Source: Camarhynchus parvulus
Taxonomy: Eukaryota > Chordata > Aves > Passeriformes > Thraupidae
DNA length: 64,000 nt
Reading direction: 5' to 3'
Assembly (NCBI RefSeq): GCF_901933205.1
Contig: NC_044574.1
Location: forward strand, 47,215,609 to 47,279,608
In this document: positions 42,372 through 54,000 of the stretch, one piece after another
Layout of the letters: every line of letters begins with the position of its first letter
How positions within the stretch are numbered: position 1 is the stretch's first letter
Notes under the pieces: generated by a model
What the model saw: only the letters and a program-made list of their open reading frames with translations
The model's database searches: none
Told to the model about the DNA's origin: nothing
Made by a program: the position numbers and the translations under genes

Positions 42372-42764
42372 CTGGGCGAGAAGTCGCTCCACTTTCTCCT
42401 GCATCATCGCGTTCAGCTGCTCCAAGGAAAAGCCGGGCAGCGGCGGGAGCGGCGCGGCGGCAGAGAAGCCCCCTCGGGCGCCTTCGATGGCCGCGACCCT
42501 GGCCTGGAGATCGCTGGTCCGCACCCCCAGGTAGACGCAGGAGGCCGCGGCCAGCGCCGAGAGGAGCGCGGCCAGCGCGGAGCCGACCGGCCCGGCCCGC
42601 CGCGGGCAGCGGTCCCCGCTGCAGCCGGGCTTCCCGAGGCCGGGCTTCCCGCTGCCGCCGGGCTTCCCGCTGCCATCCTGTCCTGCGGGTCCTCGGCTCT
42701 TCCCCAGCGTGCTCGCACTCCCTTCAGCTGCGGCAGCTTTGATTTCCTTTCCTCCGCCCCCCAT
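42372..42764 (-). CDS. COL25A1: COL25A1 exon 1, coding part (collagen XXV alpha 1, N-terminus)
   Basis: The exon encodes 131 residues of a type II transmembrane collagen (CLAC-P). Residues 1-56 are a Gly/Lys/Pro-rich cytoplasmic tail, about 60-81 form one hydrophobic helix ending in SCVYLGV, about 82-98 (RTSDLQARVAAIEGARG) begin the extracellular stalk, and 119-131 read AMMQEKVERLLAQ. The helix end, the DLQAR stretch and the QEKVERLLAQ stretch closely match mammalian COL25A1 and are clearly different from COL13A1 and COL23A1. The ATG at 42764 is the first in-frame ATG after an in-frame stop at 42846-42848; +4 is G. The exon ends in CAG followed by GTGTGC, a usable donor in phase 0, matching the phase-0 start of exon 2. 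The tail bears little resemblance to the shorter mammalian tail and carries GKPG repeats at about 33-47. The protein is known to act at the surface of neurons and muscle, and its shed form binds amyloid. Confidence 0.93.
42625..42669 (-). repeat. COL25A1: In-frame 12 bp repeat coding GKPG units in COL25A1 exon 1
   Basis: The plus-strand core CCGGGCTTCCCG occurs three times exactly, at 42625-42636, 42640-42651 and 42658-42669. The steps are 15 and 18 bp, both multiples of three, and the translation is three GKPG units in the cytoplasmic tail. It looks like a small coding minisatellite, so length polymorphism is likely. Confidence 0.8.
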
Positions 42765-43151
42765 GGAGGCAATTAGTTTACAAACAACAGTAACAAAAAA
42801 AAGCAACGCAGTAGGAGAAAAATAAATAACAAAGCGGCAAAACAGTTATTTAAAAGGGGAAAAAAAACCGGCGGCAAGTAGAAGCAAAGCCCGCAGCCGG
42901 CTGACACACTTTGAAGGCGAAGCGGCGGCGCTCCGCAGCCCGCACCGCACCGCGCACCGCCGGCAGCGGGTCGCGACCCACCCCGCGGCAGAGGCGGCGG
43001 CGGGAGGCGGGGGCGGCGAGCCACAAGCCGGCAGCGGGGCTGGGTGCGAGGCGTGCCCCCGCGGCTTCCAGCCACCCTTCGGAGGGAGCAGCGTGCTCTG
43101 CGAGCGCTTTGCCACTTGTCAGAGAGATTTTCAGGCGCGGGGCGGGAAGCG

Positions 43152-43195
43152 CCCCCCCCTCCGCCTCCCGCTCCCCTCCCCGCCGCCGCCGCCGG
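43152..43195 (-). other. G-quadruplex-prone tract and GCC repeat in the predicted 5' UTR
   Basis: The plus strand has C-runs at 43152-43159, 43167-43169, 43173-43176 and 43178-43181, giving four G-tracts of three or more on the sense strand within 30 nt. This is directly followed on the plus strand by about five GCC/CGG units (43180-43195). If transcribed it would lie in the 5' UTR and could form an RNA G-quadruplex. Confidence 0.5.
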
Positions 43196-43311
43196 AGGAC
43201 TTGTTGCTCCCGCTCCACCTGCCTGCCGGCGCCCAGCAGCCGCGCCGCGCCAGGCGGGGAAGCCCGCAGGCGGCAGGCAGCCCGCGCTGCCCCGCATCCC
43301 CGCCCTCATCG

Positions 43312-43378
43312 GCATAATTTATTCACCTAGGCGGAGGGGCGGCCTGCGGGCCGCGGGGGCTCTCTTTGCATAATGCAT
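43312..43378. promoter_or_regulatory. AT-rich homeodomain/POU-like motif pair in the promoter island
   Basis: Two AT-rich islets stand out in the CpG island. The first is GCATAATTTATTCA at 43312-43325 (minus strand TGAATAAATTATGC, resembling POU class 4 sites). The second is TTTGCATAATGCAT at 43365-43378, which includes the perfect odd palindrome TGCATAATGCA. Both contain GCATAAT. A role for POU factors in expression of this neuronal collagen is plausible but not shown by sequence alone. Confidence 0.3.
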
Positions 43379-43534
43379 GCCCGGCGTGCTGGACATCAGA
43401 CTCACAAATTAGGAGGGCGAGGGTCGCAGAGGCCGCGGGAGGGGCTCCCATGCCGGGTGGTAGCGGGAAGGGGGCTGCAAGGGGCGGCTGGCCGCGCCGG
43501 GGCACGATCGGAACACCGAGCGAATTTACGGCGG

Positions 43535-43540
43535 TTTATA
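43535..43540 (-). promoter_or_regulatory. TATA-like box (TATAAA on the minus strand)
   Basis: The minus strand reads GATATAAACCGCC within otherwise GC-rich sequence, a good TATA consensus facing COL25A1 about 770 bp upstream of its ATG. It predicts a start site near 43505-43510. CpG-island promoters often lack a functional TATA, so this is suggestive only. Confidence 0.4.
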
Positions 43541-44679
43541 TCTGGGCTGTCATGCCCACGATGCGGGCATAAAGCACGGGAGCGCTCCGTTGTCCCGTTG
43601 TGTTTTTTAGAGAGAGGAGGATAAACGTGTGTAACTCACCGTCGCAGGCAGGCGACGTGAGGGCTCACTTCCAAAGAAGCAGCCTGCACTAACTTCCTAT
43701 TGTATGATGATTTAATTTTAGCCAGTTTTCTTTCTGCTCATTTATTTATCAAGTTGCTTCTTCACTCTTTCATGCACACTGTGAAGTTTTCATTGTGCCT
43801 GCTTTGGTTGACTAGAAAAAGAGCATCAACATCCAAAGAACTGATGAGAAGCTTGGTGGTTTCTGGTCCTTTCCTCTCTGCCTCTTACTGCCCAAATGCT
43901 GCATTGACCTGCTATAGTTTGGTTCTCACCTTGGCATTACTGCAGTGCATCTCCTATAACGCACTTTTGTGTGACATTTCTTGTATTGGGTACACTTTTT
44001 GAACCAGAGAAACTTCTCAAAGCAGGACCAGATGTTGAAAGAACACATAGCTCACCCAGTTTGGCGTTTATTTATGTGAACACTGAGTACTTACAAGATA
44101 TGTGATGAAAAAGAGATTTGTCCAACTATGGCACTTCTCAGACACAACCAGGATTGTTGGTTTATACTGTGAATCAAATTTCCTTATGGAATCATATTTG
44201 TGCAGTTTTATTACCTATTGTTTCCCAAGTATTCAAGCAGTCACAACTGCCATGAAGACAGGGATCCAAAAAAGCTCTGTGGGTTTCAGTTTAATTACTT
44301 AGACTTTTAATGAAGTGCACCAGAAGTTCATAGCTAGTCATTTATTCTTCATCATTTGTCTCTTCTTTCTAAACAAAATGTTTTGTGTACTCCAGTCAGA
44401 GAGAAGAAACCATGATTACATAGCCCTAGGTGATCGTTTCTTCACAATAAGCAGTTAAGGGTTGCAAGGGAGAGTTTACAAACAAATTCCACCAAGCAGC
44501 ACATACCTTATGGTCAGGACTTGGGAATAACAATGGCACTTTTCAAAACAAGGACTTGCTCATAGACTATCTGTTGGCAATAAGAAGTTGAAATAGTATT
44601 TGGAATTAATAAACTGACAGCAGAAAATAAGTAATAGCGACATGCTCTTATTTGGCGCTCAGCATGGGCTCCCCGAGTA

Positions 44680-44708
44680 TGGTATGAGCAGTGCCCAGGC
44701 TCATACCA
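44680..44708. repeat. Perfect inverted repeat, 10 bp arms, 9 nt loop
   Basis: TGGTATGAGC at 44680-44689 pairs with GCTCATACCA at 44699-44708. It lies in a GC-rich block about 1 kb upstream of the COL25A1 CpG island. Confidence 0.8.
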
Positions 44709-47700
44709 GAGTGGCTGGCAGCACACGAGGCGCTGGGAGCCATTGGCGCCAGCTCCAGCGCTTCACATTACCCCCTGTTGTTAGTAGCCAGCATCATTAC
44801 TCACCCCTGCTCGTGGTGACATCCAGCAAAATAACCCTGCAAACCCTCGGGATATGATTGCCATTTCTGCAGGGGGTCAGTGAGGCACCGCAGGGAGCAG
44901 GGTGGCTGCCCACAGCCCGCTGCTGCCTCACAGCTGCACTGCCTCATTTGTGGTATGCAACTGGGTGCTGCTCATCGAGGCCAGGGTGACATCTCCTCCT
45001 GGGATCAGCTCTTCTTATTTCAGGGCAGGTACAGATATCCTCCACGTGGGGCACAGACAACCACATACCCATAGGTCAGTGTGACGTGGCTCGATGTTTT
45101 GCTTGGCCAAATGATGCAATCTTTCTGCCCAAGCATCTTTCTGTCCCAGCATCATGCCATCCGTTCTTTTTGGAGAAGGCATTATTCTACATCAGAAATT
45201 TAATAGCCTGAGACAGAAAGTCCCTTGTTACATTAGATTTGCACATACTTGCCATCATAAAAGTTGCCAAATGAGCCAGATTACCATGTTTCTATGGGTT
45301 ACAGTGCAAAGCCATTTTCCTACTGAATAACAATACCATGCTAGGTGTTTTTTATTCTGAAGTGGTATGATGAGAAACCTTTATTTTTTCAGTCCGGGAC
45401 AAATAGAAAAATCTGCCAGACTAGAATCAAAGTCCAAGCCAGTAAAGGAGAACTCTAAAATACCCAAGAAATTGTTTCCATGCTCTTTCTCACAATGGGT
45501 AGCTATACTTCTACACAACTGGGAGAAATGCTAGCCCTGCCTGGTCTCAGTTCTGACAAGAGATGAGGCTCATGCTCATGTGTACATGGGTCTGCTCAAA
45601 CATATCCTCAGACAAAGGGAAACATGATGAAGAAGAGCAAGAGGAGAAAGACCAGTGTCAAGTCTTCCTCCTTGCCCCAGCTTAAAGTTACATTTTTCTT
45701 TTTGCTAAAGCTTGGTTCTCTGAAAGATGTCAGCTAAAAGTTTGTTAAAATGCTTCGAAATTGTTTGGTAATGGCAGAGTTAGAGAACAAATAATTTCCC
45801 ATAGCTTTTTCCCTAATGTGTTTTCACCTAGAAATAGATAACAGAGTTTTTGAAAATGCAAATTGGCAGTGTCTTCTGCTTGCAGCAAAACCATGGTGAT
45901 TTTCCTGATGGAGTCATTATTTATCCACTTCACAGCAAGGCTGGTCCAGAACAGACTGGACTGGACTGCAGAATCCAAGCAGCAAGCTAAATTATGCACA
46001 GCCTGATTAAATCTAGCACAGGAGTTGTTTTGTGTAGGTGAAGAACATAACACAGATGTTTTACCTGTTATAAAAATCTCCAATCACGTCTGCCCGAGTT
46101 GAGAGCATTAAAGCAGCCATACCCTCCCATGCTCAGTTACTTGATACCATCAAGTGGACAAGCAGCAGCTTTGCAGTACGCTTGTCCCTCTAAACACAAT
46201 CAACCAGAGGAAAAAAGTGTTAAGGCACATTGTTTGCTGCTTTTGCCAGCTTTCCACAAGCGGGAGGCAGAGCGAATCCAGGACATGCATATGCTCAGTG
46301 CCAGTGAGCCTGCTTCTTATTTTGCAGCCATGATGATGCCAGAGTCAAGAAGGCATCTACTTAGAATCATAACTAAGATTAAAACCAGATTGCTGTAGCA
46401 CTTTTGAGAATGCTATCCATGCAATGAAAGAACAGGGTTTCTTTTTTTTTTCCCTCTCTATCTTAAAAAAAGGCACTGTATTTTTAACCTTTTTTATTGG
46501 TGAAGATTTATAAGTCTTGAATTAGAGGGTGTAACTTGGTATAACGAGTTAAACTTCTATTCCAGGAGTAAACCAGACTGCACTTCATATGGGCAAGCAG
46601 TAATTTAACTGCTTGCTGCCAGGAACCTTATCTCAGATGTTACTGGTCACATTTAAGATATACCATGCAAGTTTAGGTTACAAAAAACTTTAAATTCTTT
46701 AAAAGCCTATTTTGTATCTGATAGCCAGAGTACAGCAGCTTGAAATAATACCTGTACACCAGGTGTTTTGAGCTGGCCACTAACACATACAGGTGGAGTG
46801 TAAGAAATGGCAAATCTGCAGCACTCCAACTCAAACAGCAGCAAAAGGAGGAGAATTTTAAGTAAGGTCTGCTTGAAGTGCTCATGCACAAAGACCTAAG
46901 GCAGCCCCACTTCCCACCAAGAGGGAAGTGCTCTGGCTTTGAAGATTCAAATCTCTGAAGGCCACATTTCAGCAGATCTTGTGTATGACCAGGCCAAAGG
47001 TATTGACAGGAGATGCTACTGTTTGCATTTCATGGGTCTGTGTTTGAAGATGTGGATGGTGTTTGCAGATAACAGTTTTCCACCAGACAGGACTAGTGTC
47101 TGGAGTTCTTTCCATATTTTTATGTCTACAGCATGATATATTCTGGCTGACCAATCCACAGTCCATTACTGGATTTCTTTTCCAGATACAACATAAACTT
47201 GTGACTAAAACAGATGCGTGAAAAACAAGCATTCATCTGCTGAAACAACTAGCCATGTTCAATTTGTGATATAGATTGCACATATGATCAGGAAAGGCAG
47301 AAGGCAGGGAGTAAATACAAATAGGGACTGGAGTCTAGGACCTCGAGTTAGACCTGAGGTGACACACACAAAGATAAACACTCAAATGGTTAATAATGGT
47401 TATGCAAACCCTTCTTCTGCAAAGGTTCCCACTTTCAAACTGAGCTTATATATTATTCATTCTATGTGGAGCCAAATTGTATCTGCATTCTGCTTCTTCC
47501 TCCATTCATCTCTCTCCTGCTCTCTCCTGCCTTCAAATTGGAGTGCATCTTGCACCCTAAATGAGATTTAACTCAGCTTTTGTATACTTATATAAGGAAA
47601 ATCCAAGGTGGAGGCAGAATCCAGCACTTCTCTCACTTTTTAGCTCTCTGACAGGTTAGGTAGTATGGTATTTCTCATCAACCTGCTCATAATATCTGCC

Positions 47701-49992
47701 AAGATAGCTCAGAATCACCAGAAAAACAACTTACTTCACTGTTTTGGGAAGAAAGCTGGAAAAGCCTTTCACTTTCAAATATCCAAATTGATTGCCTTCT
47801 GTCACTTTAAATTTAATATAAGCACATTACAATGTACATGATGCAGTATATTAATATACTTAGCAGATGGATAACACTTGCTTGTGATTTAATACTTAGA
47901 TATACTCATTTCACATCTACTGTACAAACACTTCATATATTTGGATTTTTAAGTCAGACTTATCTTCTGACTAGAGGCAATTGAGTCACATGAGCATAGG
48001 ATTTAGTTTATTAGTTTCATAACCTTACTGGTATTTTGGCAAACCTGATATAAAAAATAAGAAGAAACCCCCAAAACCTTACATCTGGATTTTAATATAT
48101 TTCACAGCATTTCCTTTTTCAACATGATGAAACCTGCTCTCCTAGACCTACAAACTGATTCAAGACAAAATTCAAACCCTGTATGTCATTCTTTACTAAA
48201 ATTCACGTGAATGTGTTAGAAAACACTTCACAACAGATAAATCAACTGTTTTACATTTTTCATAGATTCAAATACTTGCTTTAAAATGCAGCTGATTCTT
48301 GGGAAGCTCTGGCAAGAATTTTACTGAATGGAGAGCCATCATCAGAAACTGGGACAAGGAGACCAGACCTGAGAACCTCAGACAGACAAAAAAAAAAAAA
48401 AAGACCTCCTTGCCCCGGCTCCAGGCCAATTAATATCCCTTGGCTCCCTGATCTGTTTATTTGTGTATGAATGAACACCCTGGAATTCCTGGGTCGTGGT
48501 GAAAGGCTGGGAGGACAAAGTTTGGACTAAGAGTTTCTGAGCCTGCAAAGTCCTATATTAACACATAACTTCACTCATGTCTGTAGTCTGATCCAAATCA
48601 ATAGGATTACTCATGGAAGTAAACTTTCACATGTGCTGGAGTATTTGGGGGGTATAAAAATGCCAACACAAGAGACAAGATGAATCCAACACAAAAAGCT
48701 AATTATGCAGCAGAGAAATTCTCTTCACCTTGTTAACCTTGTTAATATCAAATTTCTTGTATTCAGAAGCAGTTACATTTAAGAAGAGCTTGTTGAGGTT
48801 TTTTTCTCCAAGAAATTATTACAATAATGAGTAAACTGCTGAGAGATCTCAGGGGAAACCACCTCTGAAAAAGGCAGCAGTAACTCTGAGCACATTTTAT
48901 GCCCCAACAAGCTACAAGAAATGTAAAGTTTCTGCAGGATACTAGCAAATATAGAACCATTATAATGCAGATAAACTAGCATTTCTATGAGTACTGTCAA
49001 TGATTTACATACTTGAAACAGGTGGAAGCTTCTAAAATCTACAGACTTGGGTGAAAGATGGACAAGATTATTGTGGAACAAGCAAGTAGGAATAAGAAAA
49101 GGCAGAAGACAGAAGGAGGAAGGTCTGATTGCCAAATTAAAAGGAAGGTGTCAGGAAGCAAGTAGAATTAAAAATTCTAAAGGGATTTTAAGAGGGTGAA
49201 GGAGGTTGTTGCAGCAGGAAATCTTCCTTGGTTCAGTGGATGGTGTCTTCCAAGTGACTTAAAGACAGATAAAGTCTGGTGATTTCCCCCTCCCCTCCCC
49301 ACACAATTTGAAATTAGTATATTATGAATAATTTACCTGGAATAAAATTTCTTCTTACAAGAACTGTGTATCTGACGATCAGTGCATCATTTTACATTGT
49401 CATTCACAATTCTGCTCAGGGCTGTGTCTTTCTCTCTCTTTAACCAAATTACTATGATGCTATCAAATGAAAATCCCTACTAGGATGTCCATGACACTTC
49501 TGGAGGTTTCTGTTTTATGTTGCTAGGCCTGAAAAAGGCAGTGGTGGGCTCAGAAGATTTGTCTTTTCTAATTGGTTGTTGAATCTCTCATTATTTCAGT
49601 GAGATCTGGGAACGGATGTCTACATGCTCACTACTACCTCCCCAGACAGTCACATCACAGGAAAAAAGCATCATATCATTTAGCAAATTTTTAAAAAGTC
49701 AGTGGTCTAAGCACAAATTCTCTGTCAAAACTCTCAAAGATGTTGTATGATAAAAGGGAAGTCTGAAAACTAATTTTAATTTGAGATTTGGTTTCCTGTG
49801 TTACAGAATTCAATGAAATATTGATATAATTTTTTAAATAAAGGATGACAGGCAAATTTATCCTACTCTTCTGAGGACAAACCGAATTCAGTCAGAATAT
49901 ATATTCTGGATAAAATACAAAAATTTCAAACAGATCATCATAAATCACAATTTTGTTACTTTTTTCAGAGCTAATCCCTAATTTCACAAATT

Positions 49993-50036
49993 CATCAGTG
50001 ATGATCCCCTCCACCATCAGTGGTGGTCCCCTCCAC
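49993..50036 (+). repeat. Tandem duplication, 22 bp x 2
   Basis: Two adjacent 22 bp units start CATCAGTG and end CCCCTCCAC, differing at two A/G positions. Confidence 0.8.
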
Positions 50037-50253
50037 AGTTATTCAAGTACATTTTCAAAATGCTCTGCCATTATCAGCTGAAGATTTTAATGCACTTTTG
50101 AAGGATATAAAGTTTGCTGGGAAATTGTTGCTTACTCATGCAGAATTGCCAAACAAAAAACCTTTCTTTCTTGATCATGCTGAGATCAGTTGTATATAGT
50201 ATTTCCTTTCCTGGTAAGAAAAAAATGCCCAACTGCATCATGGGGGGAAAAAA

Positions 50254-50296
50254 CCAAACACAAAACCAACAAGCAAACAAGCAAACAAACAAACAG
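50254..50296 (+). repeat. (CAAA)n / CAAG tetranucleotide repeat
   Basis: An impure run of CAAA and CAAG units, purest at 50271-50296. Confidence 0.75.
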
Positions 50297-53200
50297 AAAA
50301 TCCTTATCTTAAAGGCTTATTAACATCTGCAAAATAACTGCTTATCTTCTCTGGATCAGAACGAAGTAAATCTAAAGATGCCTGCAAATGCATGACAAAA
50401 CCTACATAACAGGGTTACTACTACGAGGTGTAAAAGAAGTGGCTATCATGGATTTCACTTCCTTTTCAGAGGTTTTGAGGTGACATCCTGGTTTTTTCAC
50501 ACTTTTTATCACCACCAAACTGCCAGCTGCCAGATCACCCACTTTCCCTCTCTTTGCAATGAGCTTCAATCTGCTACTCTGCAGAGTGGGAGCACAAGGA
50601 GATGGTCAGCAGGATTTCCAGAGCTCCTGGCTTGGTGACTCTCTAGGCTCCTCTTTCTCTCTACAGACAGAAAGGAGGAGGGGAAAATCTCAATTCCTTG
50701 AAGGCTACAAAATTGTAAAATACTTTACAGGGTGTTTTGTAGGGAATGGGATGGTCAGCCATTGAGGCTGATTCCAAAAATCAGTGTTAGAAGTCTCTTT
50801 CTCATGTCTTTCCATCTATGAACAGCACTGTGATCTCTTCCATGTGAAATTATCAGAGAAGGAGGCTGGGGTAAGATAGCTGCCATATCTAGACAAAATT
50901 TAAGTTATTATGAAAATTACAGATCTGGGATATCTGAGCACAGCCTCTGGGAGCTGCAGAGCTAAACAATTAAGCTGGTGGTCAGAAAAGTGTCTGAAAC
51001 CTTATCACAAACATTTAGGACATTTTTCCTTGCTGTGGGTAGAGAGATAAAGGAGGCCAGTCTGGAGATACTATCAGCTAAAGAATCCATAGATCTCCTG
51101 TAGATTTCACAAGAATAAGCACAATAAAATCGCCCGGCTGCTTGGGATTACAGGTCCCAGCCTTGTGTCTGCATCATCTCAGCTCCATCAGGCCGCCAGC
51201 TGCCAGAGCCTTTACTGAATCATTCAGGGGCATAGATTCCTCAAATTGCTGTCATAGACTTCTTGTAGCTGTCATATTCTTTACACTACTTGTATTATTT
51301 TTATGCCAAAGGTAAAGTAAAACTATTTCGTCTTCCCTGTTTTCTGTGCCTATAGGAAAATTTAAGTCTTTGATGATAATTCTGGCTATGGAGGTCTAAC
51401 CTATTCAGTACTGACATAAGGGAGAGAGGGACTGCTAGGTAATGTCTCAATTTACCATCCTAGGTATAACTCATGCTCCTCAGTCCTGGAGCTCTTCCGT
51501 AGGGCTTTCCATTTTCCACAGCCCTGCTATGCTTTTTTCTCACCCAGAGCCCTCCAATGTACACTTTCCAGAAAGTTGCACTGCTGCATTATAGATGCCT
51601 GTTTAGATGTCAACATCAACTTTCCTGCTCCTCTAACTTTCCAAGATTGCACTGTCAAAAGCAGTCAACTGAAAGTTACATGTAAGTTAAATGCTCTCTC
51701 TGTCTCAGTCTCTCAGGGAGTTCTGAGACCCTGCCTTCATAGGTGAGCAGGAATATATTGGCAACTGCTCATACGAGATCAACAGCAAATGTGAGTATTG
51801 GTGAGGGCTGATAAAAGAGAAAGCTGGTGGAGAGGGGTAACCCTATGTTAGCATTGCAGAAAGCAACAATGAGGAAAATATGAAGAAACAAAATTTACTA
51901 CAGCCTTTTATTGTTAAGGACAATACTCCTAAAAGCTGTTTCTTGATGGAGCAGAGGTAGGACCAAAAGAAGAGAGTGGACAGGCTTTGATGGGGGGTAG
52001 TATTATGGATGAAAAAGCAGAAAGGCATAAAAGATCTATGATGGTGACACAAAAGACTTGATATTCATATATACAGGGACTGTGAGGAGATACAGTAACT
52101 TTCAAGTTTGCATTTTACCAGCTAACTGGAGGACATGATGAAGACATCTTGATTGGGCTCAGCAGATCTTAAGATGAAGATGGTGCCTCTCACATGTGGA
52201 GAGATTTCCCTGCACACAGTGCTGTGAATGTCTTGTAGCAAGAAAGTGTTATATGGGCTTAAGAAAGAGCGTCTTCCAGCTGACAGCTTTGTTCTGGGTT
52301 GGGTAAAATCTCTAAAAACCTGTCTTTCTGATGTTTCTGGTTAATAACAGCATAAGTCCAAAATTAAAACCATCCTTGTGTTAGAGGGACAGAAACAACC
52401 CCAGTGGGCTTTGGGAGTAGCATTTCCCCAGTGACGCAGGAAAGGGAATGTTTTGATCACTGCAACTGAACTATTTTCTGCTTGATGTGGAAGGCCAGGT
52501 GGGTGAGCAGAGTAGCAGAGCATAGAAAGGCTCTCTGGAGAAAGATCTATTATTTTTGGGGTTCAGTCTCCTGAATCTGAGGAGAGGAAGAAAAGGTTTG
52601 GGGAGAAGTCCTCTCCCAGGGTATTTACTTGTATGTCTGCTTTCTGACACATATCTACTCAACATCAGCACTCCAGTGGTTTTTGCCTGACATCATATTT
52701 AGATAAACTATCCTCCTGAAACAGCAGGATCATTTGTGTATAATTCTTCATTTTTATTGAATGTGGACTTCTACTCATTTAAGAAATCTTGGGCTCTTAA
52801 TTTTCTGTTTCATCTTGCCCTTGAGGATACTTTGGTTCTGCTGTATTTTTCTGTACTTGTCTGTCCTCTGTGATTTTAAGTGCTTGAGACTTATTAAATA
52901 TAAAAGCTCTTTGATATCAGCTGGAGCACAGCTGAGGATTAAGCTTGCCCCTCAATGCTCTCTCTGCCTGCTGCTGTCATGTGTAAATCCTATGTAGGAC
53001 TCACTCCCTTCCAAAGAAATCAGCTGTAGCCTGCATGAAACACAGCAGATGCTTTGCAAAAAGATCAGAAAGGAAGTGAAGATACCTTTTCCAATGAACT
53101 TTGTGATGAATATAAAATCCAGCATCAGAGCAGCTTCCCACAGAAAACCAGCAAATAGGCATCCACAGCTCACTCATCTATAAAATGCCTCCTGGAATCT

Positions 53201-54000
53201 TTAATGGCTGTGAGAGAGCGCCTGTCAGCCCTGTGCCACGTGGGGAGAGCTGGAAGCAGCATGGTGGCAGCAGTGCCCACAGGAGCAGTTCTGGCAGGCT
53301 GTGCTGCACCTGACAGATCCATTGCAACCACCCAGGAGCATCTGGGAAATGCCCCTACCAGGCATTGGGCTCAGCTGACCCCAGCTCAACCAGTGAAATC
53401 TCACAGCATCAAACTTCTACGTGTTACAAGTGCAAGCAATGACACCCTAATCTCCAGAACGTAAGAAATTCTTTAAAGTTTCTAAGACCAAAGCAAACTG
53501 GTAGTATTGGTCATCAAAAGGTAATGAAATTTGGCTGTAAGGTAGGAATCTACTTTTTCTGGCAATGCTCGAATATTTTGCTGCCAAGGTTTCCTCAGCT
53601 GTACTTTACGTTTTAGTTATTTGAGTCTCCATTAATGTGTCTGTTCTGGAACTAATTTTTAGGTGGTTTACCCACAGGAATACCAGCCCATATGCTTAAA
53701 ATAAAATGGGGGATATATATAAATATATATACACACTTAGAAAGAGGGAATATTTTTTTGGTTTTTTGCAAGTGATAGCATGCCTCTGTGTGATTACAAT
53801 GTGTAAAAAAAACACTCCAAAGCCTTCTTCTCAATCTGTATTTATAGGAAAAGTCCCGGGCACTTATAAAAGAGTGAAGAGTTCTGAAACCATACCATAA
53901 ATCAGCAGTAAAACTTCATGAGCTACAAGCATGATGTAAAGTTTCTTGGACCAATATGAGAGTCCAAGGGCCTTTTCAGCCTCTTGGTTAGGGTTAGGCT

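Larger units (their letters stand above)
42765..43510 (-). other. COL25A1: Probable COL25A1 5' UTR / core promoter downstream part
   Basis: The segment lies between the start codon and a TSS about 30 bp downstream of the TATA-like box at 43535-43540. The end is therefore a prediction. It contains an AT-rich stretch just upstream of the ATG (about 42770-42870), a GC-rich body and a GCC repeat at 43180-43195. Upstream ATGs occur only above about 43290. A TSS nearer 43285 would remove all of them from the mRNA. Confidence 0.45.
41770..43660. promoter_or_regulatory. COL25A1: CpG island covering the COL25A1 promoter, 5' UTR, exons 1-2 and intron 1
   Basis: Dense CpG dinucleotides and high GC begin near exon 2 and stop sharply near 43660, against an AT-rich, CpG-poor background on both sides. 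The edges are judged by eye. GC boxes are visible, for example GGGGCGGGA near 43139 and GGAGGGGCGG near 43333. The position at the first coding exon makes this the COL25A1 promoter island. Transcription on the minus strand is inferred from the gene; no evidence for a divergent plus-strand gene was seen. Confidence 0.85.
43661..53980. other. Intergenic flank upstream of COL25A1, first part
   Basis: No gene recognised. A GC-richer block at about 44640-45080, roughly 1 kb beyond the island, contains an inverted repeat. An A15 run lies at 48388-48402, a 16 bp palindrome at 47845-47860, a 22 bp tandem pair at 49993-50036, and CAAA units at about 50254-50296. The block at 53204-53464 is GC-richer and open for 86 codons without homology that I recognise. 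Confidence 0.5.

Noticed and set aside
41984..42742. 252-codon open frame on the plus strand across COL25A1 exon 1 and intron 1
   Set aside because: Antisense to a well-supported exon in very GC-rich, stop-poor DNA. The translation is low-complexity Arg/Pro/Ser with no domain.
47845..47860. 16 bp perfect palindrome AGTATATTAATATACT
   Set aside because: Made only of A/T apart from its two ends; expected by chance in AT-rich DNA of this length.
53989..53999. Interstitial telomere repeat
   Set aside because: Fewer than two complete TTAGGG units, not enough to call; kept only as context for the adjacent hairpin.
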